Source of the DNA: an uncultured Muribaculaceae bacterium
GTDB lineage: Bacteria > Bacteroidota > Bacteroidia > Bacteroidales > Muribaculaceae
Assembly: GCA_944321685.1 (NCBI GenBank)
Contig: CALUMH010000023.1
Span: 1-42,439 of the forward strand
Direction of reading: 5' to 3'
DNA: 42,439 nucleotides
Each line of letters begins with the position of its first letter. Position 1 is the first letter of the stretch. Shown here one piece after another: positions 25,449 through 39,325 of this stretch. The position numbers were made by a program, and so were the translations under genes. Below the pieces are notes generated by a model. The model saw nothing but the letters and a program-made list of their open reading frames with translations, searched no databases and had not been told where the DNA came from.

Positions 25449-25892
25449 ATGGCTAAAGAAATTGCTGGACAGATCAAATTGCAGATTAAAGGTGGAGCGG
25501 CTAATCCTTCACCGCCAGTAGGACCGGCACTCGGTTCTAAGGGTATCAACATCATGGAATTTTGTAAGCAATTCAATGCCCGTACCCAAGACAAGGCCGG
25601 AAAGGTGTTGCCGGTGGTTATCACCTACTACACCGACAAGAGCTTTGACTTCATTGTAAAGACACCGCCGGTGCCTGTGCAATTGAAGGAAATCACTAAG
25701 CTCAAGAGCGGTTCGGCACAACCTAACCGTAACAAGGTGGCTGAAATCACATGGGAACAGGTGAAGACTATTGCCGAAGACAAAATGCCTGATTTGAACT
25801 GTTTTACTTTAGACTCGGCTATGCGAATGGTCGCAGGTACAGCGAGAAGCATGGGTATCACTGTAAAGGGTTCGTTCCCTGAAAACATTTAA
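25449..25892 (+). CDS. rplK: 50S ribosomal protein L11
   Basis: A 147-residue protein with the N-terminal Pro-rich segment ([25 protein letters not shown]) that binds the thiostrepton/GTPase-centre RNA, and the C-terminal rRNA-binding domain ending [11 protein letters not shown]. Its leader is A/T-rich with no clear ribosome binding site, as is usual here. It is 14 bases before rplA. Confidence 0.98.
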   Translation: MAKEIAGQIKLQIKGGAANPSPPVGPALGSKGINIMEFCKQFNARTQDKAGKVLPVVITYYTDKSFDFIVKTPPVPVQLKEITKLKSGSAQPNRNKVAEITWEQVKTIAEDKMPDLNCFTLDSAMRMVAGTARSMGITVKGSFPENI

Positions 25893-25906
25893 ACTTCAAT
25901 TTCATC

Positions 25907-26599
25907 ATGGCTAAACTTACAAAAAATCAAAAGTTAGTAAATTCCAAGATTGAAGCGGGGAAGGTTTACACTCTTAAGGAAGCTGCAGGATTAGTGAAAG
26001 AAATCACTTTCACAAAATTCGACGCTTCGGTTGATATCGATGTCCGCTTGGGTGTCGATCCTCGCAAGGCCAACCAAATGGTTCGCGGCACAGTGTCGCT
26101 GCCTCACGGAACCGGCAAGCAAGTGCGCGTGTTGTGCATCTGCAACCCCGATGCCGTAGCCGCAGCACAAGAGGCCGGTGCAGACTATGCAGGCTTGGAG
26201 GAGTATATCGATAAGATCAAGGGCGGTTGGACCGACGTTGACGTTATCATAGCTCAGCCGGCAGTCATGGGTAAGCTCGGACAGGTGGCAAGGATATTGG
26301 GCCCCCGCGGCTTGATGCCTAACCCCAAGAGCGGCACAGTAACCATGGATGTTGCCAAGGCAATCAAGGAAGTAAAACAAGGTAAGATCGACTTCAAGGT
26401 CGATAAGAATGGTATCGTACACACCTCGATAGGTAAGGTTTCGTTCACTCCCGAGCAGATTTTTGACAATGCCCGTGAATTTGTGAACACGCTTATAAAG
26501 TTGAAACCTGCCACTGCGAAGGGAACCTATATCAAGAGCATTTATCTTTCAAGTACAATGAGTCCCGGTATTAAGGTTGACACTAAGGCAGCTGAATAA
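25907..26599 (+). CDS. rplA: 50S ribosomal protein L1
   Basis: A 230-residue L1-stalk protein with the signature [23 protein letters not shown] near the N terminus and [15 protein letters not shown] in domain II. Length is normal. In other bacteria L1 represses its own operon by binding the L11 leader; no obvious L1 target is visible upstream of rplK here. It is 16 bases before rplJ. Confidence 0.98.
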   Translation: MAKLTKNQKLVNSKIEAGKVYTLKEAAGLVKEITFTKFDASVDIDVRLGVDPRKANQMVRGTVSLPHGTGKQVRVLCICNPDAVAAAQEAGADYAGLEEYIDKIKGGWTDVDVIIAQPAVMGKLGQVARILGPRGLMPNPKSGTVTMDVAKAIKEVKQGKIDFKVDKNGIVHTSIGKVSFTPEQIFDNAREFVNTLIKLKPATAKGTYIKSIYLSSTMSPGIKVDTKAAE

Positions 26600-26615
26600 T
26601 TAAAATCGAAACAAA

Positions 26616-27137
26616 ATGAGAAAGGAAGATAAATATACTGTTATAGAAGAAATCGGCAAGATCCTCAAGGAATACAGCTGCGTGTATCTCACCGAGACCG
26701 CAGGACTTAACGCTGAAAAGACTAGCGCATTGCGCCGTGCCTGCTTCAAGAGCGACGTGAAACTGGTGGTCGTAAAGAACACCTTGCTCAAGAAGGCTAT
26801 GGAACAAAGCGACGTTGACTACAGCGGCTTGTATCCTGCTCTTAAGGGATCTACCTCGCTCATGCTCAGCAACACCGGCAACGCTCCTGCCAAGCTGTTG
26901 AAGGACTTCATCAAGAAGGACGACACGCTTCCGGCATTGAAGGCTGCTTTTGTTGAAGGCTGTGTGTATGGTGCCGACCAATTGGAACTTCTTGCAAGCC
27001 TCAAGAGCAAGAACGAACTTATCGCCGACGTTATTGCACTGTTGCAATCGCCTGCCAAGAACGTTATCTCGGCTTTGCAATCTTCAGGGACAAAGCTTCA
27101 TGGAATACTTGAAACTTTATCTAAAAAAGAACAATAA
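26616..27137 (+). CDS. rplJ: 50S ribosomal protein L10
   Basis: A 173-residue stalk-base protein: N-terminal rRNA-binding domain with LRRACFKSDVKLVVVKNTLLKKAM-type sequence, and a C-terminal helix that carries L7/L12 dimers. It starts MRKEDKYTVIEEI, typical of the Bacteroidota form. It is 33 bases before rplL. Confidence 0.97.
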   Translation: MRKEDKYTVIEEIGKILKEYSCVYLTETAGLNAEKTSALRRACFKSDVKLVVVKNTLLKKAMEQSDVDYSGLYPALKGSTSLMLSNTGNAPAKLLKDFIKKDDTLPALKAAFVEGCVYGADQLELLASLKSKNELIADVIALLQSPAKNVISALQSSGTKLHGILETLSKKEQ

Positions 27138-27170
27138 ACAAGAATATAAACAAATAAAATCATACTAAAA

Positions 27171-27545
27171 ATGGCAGATTTAAAAGCTTTTGCAGAACAA
27201 TTAGTAAATCTCACCGTTACTGAAGTAAACGAACTTGCTAAAATTTTGAAGGAAGAATATGGTATCGAACCTGCCGCTGCCGCTGTAGCAGTTGCTGCCG
27301 GTCCTGCTGCCGGTGCTCCCGCTGCCGAGGAAAAGACTTCTTTCGACGTAGTATTGAAGAGCGCAGGTGCAAGCAAGCTCGCCGTTGTTAAGCTCGTTAA
27401 GGAACTCACCGGTCTTGGCTTGAAGGAAGCTAAGGATCTCGTTGACGGTGCTCCTAACACTATCAAGGAAGGTCTTGCTAAGGCTGATGCTGAAGGACTC
27501 AAGAAACAACTCGAAGACGCCGGGGCTGAAGTTGAACTTAAATAA
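27171..27545 (+). CDS. rplL: 50S ribosomal protein L7/L12
   Basis: A 124-residue stalk protein: N-terminal dimerisation helices, an Ala/Pro-rich hinge (~38-55) and the C-terminal factor-binding domain ([33 protein letters not shown]). A hairpin with T tract follows before rpoB. Confidence 0.98.
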   Translation: MADLKAFAEQLVNLTVTEVNELAKILKEEYGIEPAAAAVAVAAGPAAGAPAAEEKTSFDVVLKSAGASKLAVVKLVKELTGLGLKEAKDLVDGAPNTIKEGLAKADAEGLKKQLEDAGAEVELK

Positions 27546-27568
27546 CATCCCTGTCAGTCAGGTAAATA

Positions 27569-27606
27569 GGTTAAGAATCCCCTAAAAAGTCGATTCTTAA
27601 CCTTTT
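27569..27606 (+). terminator. Attenuator between rplL and rpoB
   Basis: A perfect 11-base stem (GGTTAAGAATC at 27569-27579 with its complement at 27592-27602) is followed by TTTT and, after CGTG, a second T6 tract. It is placed like the E. coli rplL-rpoB attenuator, which lets only part of the transcripts enter rpoBC. Confidence 0.75.
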
Positions 27607-27647
27607 CGTGTCTTTTTTAATTTGAGTTCACTTAATTTATTTTTTCA

Positions 27648-30600
27648 ATGTCAGTTACAAAAAAACCACGTGTTAATTTCGCATCGGTCAAGAATCCGCT
27701 ACCTTATCCCGATTTTCTTGAGGTGCAATTAAAGTCTTTCAGAGATTTTCTGCAATTAGATACTCCGACTGAGAAGAGAAAAAACGAGGGACTCTATAAG
27801 GTTTTTGCCGAGAATTTCCCCATCGCGGACACTCGCAACAACTTTGTACTCGAATTCCTTGACTATTACATCGACCCGCCGCGTTACACCATCGAAGAGT
27901 GCCTTGAACGCGGCCTCACTTACAGCGTGCCTCTGAAGGCCAAGATGAAACTGTATTGTACCGACCCCGACCACGAGGACTTCGACACGGTGGTGCAAGA
28001 CGTTTATCTGGGCCCTATCCCGTATATGACCGAAAAAGGAACTTTCGTCATCAATGGTGCCGAGCGTGTAGTGGTTTCGCAGTTGCACCGCTCACCGGGC
28101 GTGTTCTTCGGTCAAAGCACACACTCTAACGGAACAAAACTCTACTCGGCGCGTATTATTCCGTTCCGCGGCTCGTGGATTGAATTTGCAACCGACATCA
28201 ACAATGTGATGTATGCCTACATCGACCGTAAGAAGAAGTTGCCGGTAACCACATTGTTACGTGCCATAGGCCTTGAAAGCGATAAGGATATTATCGAAAT
28301 TTTCGGGTTGGCAGAAGAAATTAAAGTGAACAAGACCAACCTCAAGAAGGTGGTAGGCCGCAAGCTCGCAGCCCGTGTGCTCAAGACATGGGTCGAGGAC
28401 TTTGTGGACGAGGATACCGGCGAGGTTGTGTCGATTGAACGTAACGACATCATAATCGACCGTGACACTGTAATCCAGGAAGAAAATATCGACGAAATAC
28501 TGGAAGCCAACGTGCAGACGATATTGTTGCACCGCGAAGATGCCAACACGAGCGATTATGCCATCATATTCAACACTCTGCAAAAGGATACCACCAACTC
28601 GGAAAAAGAGGCGGTGAACTACATATACAGGCAGCTGCGCAACGCCGAGCCACCGGATGATGCCAGCGCACGTGAAGTGATAACCAACTTGTTCTTCTCG
28701 GAAAAACGTTACGACTTGGGCGAAGTTGGCCGCTTCCGTATCAACAAGAAACTCGGTCTGAACACCTCGATGGACGTGAAAGTGCTTACGCGCGACGATA
28801 TCATCGAGATTATCAAATACCTCATCGGGCTTATCAACTCCAAGACCGATGTTGACGATATCGACCACTTGAGCAACCGCCGTGTGCGCACCGTCGGCGA
28901 GCAGCTCTATAACCAGTTTGGCGTGGGGCTTGCCCGCATGGCTCGCACCATACGCGAACGCATGAATGTGCGCGACAACGAAGTGTTTAAGCCCATCGAC
29001 TTGATCAATGCCAAGACCATTTCGTCGGTTATCAACACATTCTTCGGCACCAATGCCTTGTCGCAGTTCATGGATCAAACTAACCCGCTTGCCGAAATCA
29101 CCCATAAACGCCGTATGTCGGCTCTTGGCCCCGGCGGTTTGTCGCGTGAACGTGCGGGATTCGAGGTGCGCGACGTGCATTACACCCACTATGGCCGCTT
29201 GTGTCCGATTGAGACTCCTGAAGGCCCGAACATTGGTCTTATCTCTTCGCTGTGCGTGTATGCCAAAATCAACGACCTTGGATTTATCGAAACCCCTTAC
29301 CGCACCGTAGCCGATGGCAAGGTGAACCTTAATAACGACGAAGTGGTTTACCTCACCGCCGAGCAAGAAGAAGGCAAGGTGATTGCCCAGGGTAACGCTC
29401 CGCTCAACGATGACGGTACGTTTATCCGCACAAAGGTAAAAGCCCGTCTTGATGCCGACTTCCCTGTCGTGCCCCCGCAAGAGGTGCAGCTCATGGACGT
29501 GTCGCCGGTGCAAATTGCATCGATTGCCGCTGCCATGATTCCGTTCCTTGAACATGACGATGCCAACCGTGCGTTGATGGGCTCGAACATGATGCGCCAG
29601 GCTGTGCCGTTGTTGCGCAGCGAGGCTCCAATCGTCGGTACGGGTATCGAAGAACAACTTGCATATGACTCCCGTTCGCAAATACAGGCCGAAGGTGCCG
29701 GTGTGATTGAATATGTCGATGCCGATGTGATACGTATTCGCTACGACCGCACCGAAGACGAGGAATTTGTGAGCTTCGAGAGTGCAGTGAAGGAATACCA
29801 CCTGCCCAAGTTCCGCAAGACCAACCAAAGCACAAGCATCGACTTGCGCCCGATATGTGACAAGGGTCAGCGTGTCAACAAGGGCGACATATTGACCGAA
29901 GGCTATTCGACCGAAAACGGAGAACTTGCCATCGGCCGCAACCTGAAGGTGGCTTATATGCCATGGAAGGGTTACAACTATGAGGACGCAATCGTGCTTA
30001 ACGAGCGCATGGTGCGCGAAGACATATTGACTTCGGTACACGTTGACGAATACACGCTTGAAGTGCGTGAAACCAAGCGAGGCATGGAAGAGCTTACCAG
30101 CGACATACCGAATGTGAGCGAAGATGCCACCAAGGACCTCGACGAGCGCGGTATAATCCGCGTGGGTGCCCACGTAGTGCCGGGCGACATACTTATAGGT
30201 AAAATCACGCCTAAGGGCGAGTCGGATCCGACTCCCGAAGAGAAATTGCTCCGTGCAATCTTCGGCGACAAGGCCGGCGACGTGAAAGATGCTTCGTTGA
30301 AGGCTTCGCCTTCGTTGAAGGGTGTCATCATCGGTACCAACCTCTTTGCCCGTGCCGCCAAGAAGAAGAAAACCAAGAATGCCGAAGACCCGTTGCTCAA
30401 GCTCGATGAGGAATACGATGAAAAGAAAGCGGCCTTGAAGAAGGTGCTGCTGCAAAAACTTTCCACGTTGACTGCCGACCGCGTGTCGCAAGGCGTTAAG
30501 GACTTCATGGATGCCGAGATAGTATCGAAAGGCGTGAAATTCTCAACGTCGATACTTGAAAATATAAACTACGAGACCGTCAACTTGAGCAAGTGGACAA

Positions 30601-31454
30601 CCGATGCTCACCGCAACGACATGATACGTGCTACGGTAACCAATTACCTGCGCAAGTATAAAGAGATAGATGCCGAGTTGCGCCGTAAGAAGTTTGACAT
30701 CTCAATCGGCGACGAACTGCCTTCGGGCATTATGCAGATGGCGAAGGTATATGTTGCCAAGAAGCGTAAGATAGGTGTGGGCGACAAGATGGCCGGCCGC
30801 CACGGTAACAAGGGTATCGTGTCGCGCGTGGTAAGGCAGGAAGATATGCCGTTCCTTGCCGACGGTACTCCGGTCGATATCGTGCTTAACCCGCTGGGTG
30901 TGCCTTCGCGTATGAACATCGGACAGATATTCGAGGCCGTACTCGGCTGGGCAGGACGCGAACTCGACGTGAAGTTTGCAACTCCTATTTTCGACGGTGC
31001 AAGCCTCGACGACCTGAACGAATGGACCGACAAGGCCGGACTGCCGCGATATGGCAAGACCTACTTGTATGACGGAGAAACCGGTGAGCGTTTCGACCAG
31101 CCTGCAACCGTGGGTGTGACCTATATGCTTAAGCTCGGCCACATGGTTGAAGACAAGATGCACGCACGAAGCATAGGCCCGTACTCGCTTATCACCCAGC
31201 AGCCGCTCGGCGGTAAGGCTCAGTTTGGTGGCCAACGTTTCGGAGAGATGGAAGTTTGGGCGCTCGAAGCATTCGGCGCTGCCCATGTGCTGCAAGAAAT
31301 CCTCACCATCAAGAGTGACGACGTTACAGGCCGTAGCAAGGCTTATGAGGCAATAGTGAAGGGCGAACCAATGCCTAACCCGGGAATACCCGAATCGCTT
31401 AACGTGCTGCTGCACGAGCTTCGCGGATTGGGACTTAGCATCAACTTAGAATAA
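27648..31454 (+). CDS. rpoB: DNA-directed RNA polymerase subunit beta
   Basis: A 1268-residue catalytic subunit. The rifampicin pocket reads [19 protein letters not shown] followed by [41 protein letters not shown]; the residues most often changed in resistant strains (Asp, His and Ser of QFMDQ, THKRR and MSALGP) are the sensitive ones. [12 protein letters not shown] and the C-terminal [21 protein letters not shown] clamp segments are intact. It ends 89 bases before the rpoC start. Confidence 0.99.
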   Translation: MSVTKKPRVNFASVKNPLPYPDFLEVQLKSFRDFLQLDTPTEKRKNEGLYKVFAENFPIADTRNNFVLEFLDYYIDPPRYTIEECLERGLTYSVPLKAKMKLYCTDPDHEDFDTVVQDVYLGPIPYMTEKGTFVINGAERVVVSQLHRSPGVFFGQSTHSNGTKLYSARIIPFRGSWIEFATDINNVMYAYIDRKKKLPVTTLLRAIGLESDKDIIEIFGLAEEIKVNKTNLKKVVGRKLAARVLKTWVEDFVDEDTGEVVSIERNDIIIDRDTVIQEENIDEILEANVQTILLHREDANTSDYAIIFNTLQKDTTNSEKEAVNYIYRQLRNAEPPDDASAREVITNLFFSEKRYDLGEVGRFRINKKLGLNTSMDVKVLTRDDIIEIIKYLIGLINSKTDVDDIDHLSNRRVRTVGEQLYNQFGVGLARMARTIRERMNVRDNEVFKPIDLINAKTISSVINTFFGTNALSQFMDQTNPLAEITHKRRMSALGPGGLSRERAGFEVRDVHYTHYGRLCPIETPEGPNIGLISSLCVYAKINDLGFIETPYRTVADGKVNLNNDEVVYLTAEQEEGKVIAQGNAPLNDDGTFIRTKVKARLDADFPVVPPQEVQLMDVSPVQIASIAAAMIPFLEHDDANRALMGSNMMRQAVPLLRSEAPIVGTGIEEQLAYDSRSQIQAEGAGVIEYVDADVIRIRYDRTEDEEFVSFESAVKEYHLPKFRKTNQSTSIDLRPICDKGQRVNKGDILTEGYSTENGELAIGRNLKVAYMPWKGYNYEDAIVLNERMVREDILTSVHVDEYTLEVRETKRGMEELTSDIPNVSEDATKDLDERGIIRVGAHVVPGDILIGKITPKGESDPTPEEKLLRAIFGDKAGDVKDASLKASPSLKGVIIGTNLFARAAKKKKTKNAEDPLLKLDEEYDEKKAALKKVLLQKLSTLTADRVSQGVKDFMDAEIVSKGVKFSTSILENINYETVNLSKWTTDAHRNDMIRATVTNYLRKYKEIDAELRRKKFDISIGDELPSGIMQMAKVYVAKKRKIGVGDKMAGRHGNKGIVSRVVRQEDMPFLADGTPVDIVLNPLGVPSRMNIGQIFEAVLGWAGRELDVKFATPIFDGASLDDLNEWTDKAGLPRYGKTYLYDGETGERFDQPATVGVTYMLKLGHMVEDKMHARSIGPYSLITQQPLGGKAQFGGQRFGEMEVWALEAFGAAHVLQEILTIKSDDVTGRSKAYEAIVKGEPMPNPGIPESLNVLLHELRGLGLSINLE

Positions 31455-31463
31455 AACAACAAA

Positions 31464-31500
31464 GCGTGCCGCACGCAGCCTCGCCTTACAGCGGCGAGGC
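31464..31500 (+). other. GC-rich hairpins between rpoB and rpoC
   Basis: GCGTGC-C-GCACGC (31464-31476) is followed by an 8-base perfect stem, GCCTCGCC (31478-31485) with GGCGAGGC (31493-31500). There is no T tract, so this is a spacer, stability or translation-tuning structure ahead of rpoC. Confidence 0.6.
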
Positions 31501-31543
31501 ACGTGTGCAGGCAGCGCATAACTCTTTATACAACAATAATTTT

Positions 31544-35818
<4,275 letters not shown>

Positions 35819-35847
35819 CCCCTTGGGGTAAGCTATAATGATTAATC

Positions 35848-35893
35848 AAGCCGCAATTTGTACCGTTCCCGGTGCAGGTTGCGGCTTTTTTAT
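35848..35893 (+). terminator. Intrinsic terminator of the rpoBC operon
   Basis: AAGCCGCAA (35848-35856) pairs with TTGCGGCTT (35879-35887), with an inner ACCG/CGGT stem, and runs into a T tract. It also shows that the PorE-like gene must start further downstream. Confidence 0.93.
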
Positions 35894-35939
35894 TGTCAGG
35901 CAGGAAAATATTAATGCCCGGGATACGTTAAATATTTAT

Positions 35940-37922
35940 ATGGGAACAGGAGTGAAAATCATATATTGCATTGTCGTGGCCGCGTGTGCCGCGGTGTTGT
36001 TCAATTCGTGCCGTGGCGCAAAGTTGAGCGATGCCGAGGAACAATACCTGCGTGGCGAATACTTCGATGCCGCCAACACTTACCGAAAGGTTTACAACAA
36101 GATGAAAAGCCGCGAGGAGCGACCCACGCGCGGCATGGTGGCATTCAAGATGGGGGAGTGCTACCGTAGGCTGAATATGTGGCCGCGCGCATCGGCCGCT
36201 TACCAGAATGCCTTGCGATATGAGTATCCCGACAGCATGGCATACTTTCATCTTGCCCGCTCGCAGCAGGCCGAGGGGAAATATGCGGCTGCCATGAAAA
36301 ATTACGAGACTTTCCTCACCTATGTTCCCGGTCATCGCTTGTCGCAAGTGGGGCTTGAGGGGTGCCGTCTTGCCTTGCAGTGGCGCGAGGAGCCTACACG
36401 TTACATAGTGAAAAGTGCGCGTCTGTTTAATTCACGTCGTGCCGATTTTTGTCCCATGTTTCTCGACGGAAATTTCGACCAACTGTATTTCACCTCTTCA
36501 ACCGAAGATGCAACCGGTGAAACCAAAAGCGAAATCACGGGAACAAAGAAGAGTGATATATTTTTTTCAAAGAAAGACGAAAACGGAAATTGGCAGCGTC
36601 CCGAACCTGTAGAGGGCGGAGTCAACACCGAGTTTGACGAGGGGATTACGTCGTTCACGCCCGACGGCTCGACCATGTATCTTGCAAAAGCCCGTAGGGA
36701 GCTGAACTCGGGAACTTCGGTGGAAATTTTCACTTCCCAGCGAAGCGATGCACAGTGGAGCGAACCGGTGAAACTTGAAATCACTGCCGACACGCTGTCG
36801 GCCTATGGCGATCCGGCCGTGTCGGCCGATGGCTCGTACCTGTATTTTTCGAGCGATATGCCGGGCGGGCAGGGCGGTAAGGACTTGTGGCGCATCAACC
36901 TGAAAGAACAGGTAGGGTCGCTTGAGAACCTTGGAGACCAAATAAACACCCCCGGCGACGAGCGTTTCCCTTATTGCCGCACCGACAGCATATTGTATTT
37001 TGCGTCTGACGGGCATCCCGGCATGGGCGGGCTTGACCTGTTCAAGGCCACTTTGCAGCCCGACGGCTCGTGGAAGGTGGAGAATATGAAACCGCCCATC
37101 AATTCGGCTGCCGATGATTTCGGTATAACTTACGGCGAGGGGGAATCGGGATTTTTCAGTTCAAATCGTAACGATGCCCGCGGCTATGATCACATATTCA
37201 GCTTCATAAAGCCCGAATTAAAGATAACCATCGTGGGTTATGTGCTTGACAAGGACGAATATCCGGTACCCGACGCCACGATACGCATAGTGGGAAACGA
37301 TGGGTCGAACCAAAAAGCGATAGGCAAGCCCGACGGTTCGTTTGAGTTCAACTTGCAGCGCGGCGTGCGCTATGTGATGCTTGCCGGTGCCAAGGGGTAC
37401 TTGAATGTGAAACAGGAGTTTGTTAGCGACATTGCCGAGGAGGATGCCGAGTATTACGTGGAATTCTTCTTGCCGTCTATCAACAAGCCACAGGTGCTTG
37501 AAAACATTTTCTACGATTATGACAAGGCCGACTTGCGGCCTGAGTCGAAAGCGGCTCTTGATGAACTTGTGGAGATACTCAACGAAAATCCCAATGTTAC
37601 TATTGAAATGGCTTCGCACACCGACCGCTGGGGATCAAACGCATATAACGACGCATTATCGTTGCGCCGTGCGCAATCGGTCGTTGATTATCTTGTGGCG
37701 GCCGGCATCGATACTGCCCGTTTGCAGCCGCACGGTTATGGTGAAACCAGGCCTAAAGTGGTGACAAAGCGCATAGCCCGCCTGTATCCGCAATTCAAGG
37801 AAGGCGACGAGTTGACCGAGGAATTCATAGAAAAACTTTCACCCGAAGACCAGGCCGCCGCCGACCAAATCAACCGCCGCACCGAGTTCCAGGTGCTGTC
37901 GCTAACTTATCAGCGTTATTAG
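35940..37922 (+). CDS. porE: PorE-like OmpA-family lipoprotein (TPR, beta-propeller, regulatory-like and OmpA domains)
   Basis: A 660-residue lipoprotein. The ATG at 35940 is chosen because the in-frame ATG at 35838 lies before the rpoC terminator, and because it gives a signal peptide with lipobox LFNSC (Cys24). Domain order: TPR helices (~30-155), PD40/WD40-like propeller (~160-430; repeats such as FTPDGSTMYLAKA, VSADGSYLYFSSD), a carboxypeptidase-regulatory-like sandwich (~437-520) and an OmpA C-terminal peptidoglycan-binding domain (~545-655; SHTDRWGSNAYNDALSLRRA). This order is that of Porphyromonas gingivalis PorE (PG1058), a T9SS component that anchors to peptidoglycan. Other OmpA proteins in the phylum share the layout, so orthology needs checking; a T9SS-cargo subtilase is encoded nearby. 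Confidence 0.8.
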   Translation: MGTGVKIIYCIVVAACAAVLFNSCRGAKLSDAEEQYLRGEYFDAANTYRKVYNKMKSREERPTRGMVAFKMGECYRRLNMWPRASAAYQNALRYEYPDSMAYFHLARSQQAEGKYAAAMKNYETFLTYVPGHRLSQVGLEGCRLALQWREEPTRYIVKSARLFNSRRADFCPMFLDGNFDQLYFTSSTEDATGETKSEITGTKKSDIFFSKKDENGNWQRPEPVEGGVNTEFDEGITSFTPDGSTMYLAKARRELNSGTSVEIFTSQRSDAQWSEPVKLEITADTLSAYGDPAVSADGSYLYFSSDMPGGQGGKDLWRINLKEQVGSLENLGDQINTPGDERFPYCRTDSILYFASDGHPGMGGLDLFKATLQPDGSWKVENMKPPINSAADDFGITYGEGESGFFSSNRNDARGYDHIFSFIKPELKITIVGYVLDKDEYPVPDATIRIVGNDGSNQKAIGKPDGSFEFNLQRGVRYVMLAGAKGYLNVKQEFVSDIAEEDAEYYVEFFLPSINKPQVLENIFYDYDKADLRPESKAALDELVEILNENPNVTIEMASHTDRWGSNAYNDALSLRRAQSVVDYLVAAGIDTARLQPHGYGETRPKVVTKRIARLYPQFKEGDELTEEFIEKLSPEDQAAADQINRRTEFQVLSLTYQRY

Positions 37923-37942
37923 CACCCGTCTTTTGTCGGTCT

Positions 37943-37971
37943 GTTAAGTATGGTTTGACGGCTTCGCCGCC
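37943..37971. repeat. Right-end fragment of the palindromic element
   Basis: The 29 bases closely match the right terminus of the elements at 38487-38711 and 39326-39547 (GTTAAG, then TGGTTTGACGGCT and CGCCGCC), with A-to-T and C-to-T changes. Only the end is present. Confidence 0.65.
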
Positions 37972-38005
37972 ACCATAGTGCTTCGCGCAAACTGTGATAG
38001 GCGTT

Positions 38006-38405
38006 CTAATTCACGCGCCTGAAGATATATGTGTATTCCGGTTCTGTCAGAGTCAAAATATTGCCGTTGATACGATATTCATATACGCTCTCATACAGGT
38101 ATCCCCAACCCGAGTCGGTGTATGGTTAACGTATTGCCCTGTATCGTGTAAGTTCCGTATTCTGAATTAACCTCGTTGATGTCGCCGGTTTCATTGTTGA
38201 TCATTATACATGAGTATTCTCCGTCGGGTGAGAATGACATTTTTTCAGTGTAATTTCCGGTTTCCCTCTCCCAAGTTCCGACTATTTCTCTGGCATTGTT
38301 GTTCCCTCCTCCGCCGTTGTCGTCATCGTCGTCGCTGCATGATGTGAATCCTGCTGCGGTGGCTGCGAGCAGCAGTGCCATAAATAAGTATTTCAGAGTT
38401 TTCAT
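38006..38405 (-). pseudogene. Frameshifted small lipocalin-like lipoprotein
   Basis: The intact frame from 38405 encodes a lipoprotein (MKTLKYLFMALLLAATAA; lipobox GFTSC, then SDDDDD) but stops at 38091 after 104 residues, ending unnaturally in LGLGIPV. A second minus-strand frame, open from 38125 to its stop at 38006, continues with GWGYLYESVYEYRINGNIL and ends YTYIFRRVN. That C terminus resembles the end of the relative at 39746 (NILRLE...YYQFTRI). The whole 400 bases are one base off a multiple of three, so a single indel between about 38094 and 38125 would restore a ~132-residue protein. Either a true lesion, phase-variable switch or sequencing error. Ligand and function are unknown. Confidence 0.72.
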
Positions 38406-38422
38406 ATCAGTGCCCTAAATTC

Positions 38423-38437
38423 CGTGTCGGGCGCAAC
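38423..38437 (-). promoter_or_regulatory. Shared leader motif, copy 1
   Basis: On minus, GTTGCGCCCGACACG lies 18 bases before the start codon of the frameshifted lipoprotein. The identical 15 bases precede the two related genes. Confidence 0.6.
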
Positions 38438-38486
38438 CGTTAGTTAATTGTATTATTTTTGTGTAGGTCATAATTGCTTGTAGAGT

Positions 38487-38711
38487 GGCGGCGTAGCCGT
38501 CAAATTATGCTTAACCGCAGCGTGAGGCGCAGCCGAACCTGCGGACTGACACACAACCTCCAATAACGGCCTCGGAGAGGTCGAATGTTCTGCTGCCGAT
38601 ATTCGACCTCCACGAGGCCGGCACCGGGCTCGGCCGGCATCACCTCCCTCGGGTTATGCTCCCTGCGGTCGCTTCCCCCGAGGTTAAGCATGGTTTGACG
38701 GCTACGCCGCC
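38487..38711. repeat. Multi-hairpin palindromic element, copy A (225 bases)
   Basis: The ends form a ~30-base inverted repeat (38487-38516 with 38682-38711) with two mismatches, starting GGCGGCGTAGCCGTCAAA. Inside are further hairpins: CCGCAG/CTGCGG, a long GGCCTCG-GAGAGGTCGAAT stem facing ATTCGACCTC-CACGAGGCC, and CCTCGGG/CCCGAGG. No protein is encoded. Near-identical to copy B. Confidence 0.88.
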
Positions 38712-38801
38712 CGGTATCCCCCCTAAGAACTTTCTTAAATGGCGATACCGGAAATGCGGATGCGTCAATAAAATTAATCATCTGCCCGATCTTCATGGGT
38801 T

Positions 38802-39233
38802 TTAAAAGCGGTCAACGCGGCTATAAACGTCTTCACCGTCTATTATGAAAGAATCGGGCGACGTGAATTTTAGGGTGTATATCATGTTGGTATGTTGGGT
38901 TATGTCTGCTTCCCAGCCATGCCAACAGCGCAGAATCCCGTCTTCAGCATCATATTCATAGGTTATTTCATACTCACCGTAATCGACATCGCCGTCAAAG
39001 TCGGTAATGCATTCAATTGAGATGGCTTTGTTGTCGTCATAGAATATGTATCCTAACCAATGATCTTGCTGCTCGGGGAATTGGTCGCTTACATCTGCTT
39101 TCCAGGTGCCAATCAAGTTGCCACTTCGGTGGCTGCTGCCGCCGTCTGGTTCATCGTCGTCGCTGCATGATGCGAATCCTGCTGCGGTGGCCGCGAGCAG
39201 CAGTATCATAAATATGTATTTCAGAGTTTTCAT
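38802..39233 (-). CDS. Small lipocalin-like lipoprotein
   Basis: A 143-residue lipoprotein: signal MKTLKYIFMILLLAATAAGF with lipobox FASC (Cys22) and an acidic SDDDEPDGG tract that suits surface export. The mature part starts LIGTWKADVSDQF and continues as short beta strands (YGEYEITYEYDAEDG; MIYTLKFTSPDSFIIDG), like the lipocalin-like domain proteins common in Bacteroidales. No catalytic motif. Its signal-peptide half, leader and the upstream repeat element are nearly identical in DNA to those of the frameshifted neighbour, whereas the mature domains differ. Function unknown. Confidence 0.75.
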   Translation of the reverse strand: MKTLKYIFMILLLAATAAGFASCSDDDEPDGGSSHRSGNLIGTWKADVSDQFPEQQDHWLGYIFYDDNKAISIECITDFDGDVDYGEYEITYEYDAEDGILRCWHGWEADITQHTNMIYTLKFTSPDSFIIDGEDVYSRVDRF

Positions 39234-39250
39234 ATCAGTGCCCTAAATCC

Positions 39251-39265
39251 CGTGTCGGGCGCAAC
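39251..39265 (-). promoter_or_regulatory. Shared leader motif, copy 2
   Basis: Minus-strand GTTGCGCCCGACACG, 18 bases before the ATG of the gene at 38802-39233. Confidence 0.6.
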
Positions 39266-39325
39266 CGTTAGTTAATTGTATTATTGTTTGTGTAGGTTAT
39301 AATCGCGGGCTGCAACTTGTGTAGT

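Larger units (their letters stand above)
38406..38801. other. Intergenic region with shared leader motif and palindromic element copy A
   Basis: The part next to the frameshifted lipoprotein holds the leader motif (38423-38437). The element occupies 38487-38711. The remaining ~90 bases up to the next gene's stop show nothing recognisable. A minus-strand open frame of ~98 codons across the element is a by-product of the palindromes. Confidence 0.6.

Noticed and set aside
29050..29180. Rifampicin-resistance changes in rpoB
   Set aside because: The pocket residues (Asp, His, Ser at the usual positions) match the sensitive sequence.
31466..31543. N-terminal extension of rpoC
   Set aside because: It covers GC-rich intergenic hairpins and does not resemble RpoC; the ATG at 31544 gives the conserved start.
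35838..35939. Upstream in-frame start for the PorE-like gene
   Set aside because: The region is the rpoC terminator; the ATG at 35940 gives a proper lipoprotein signal.
38500..38796. Minus-strand open frame of ~98 codons, repeated at 39339-39527
   Set aside because: Both lie within copies of the palindromic element, lack start signals and owe their openness to GC-rich hairpins.
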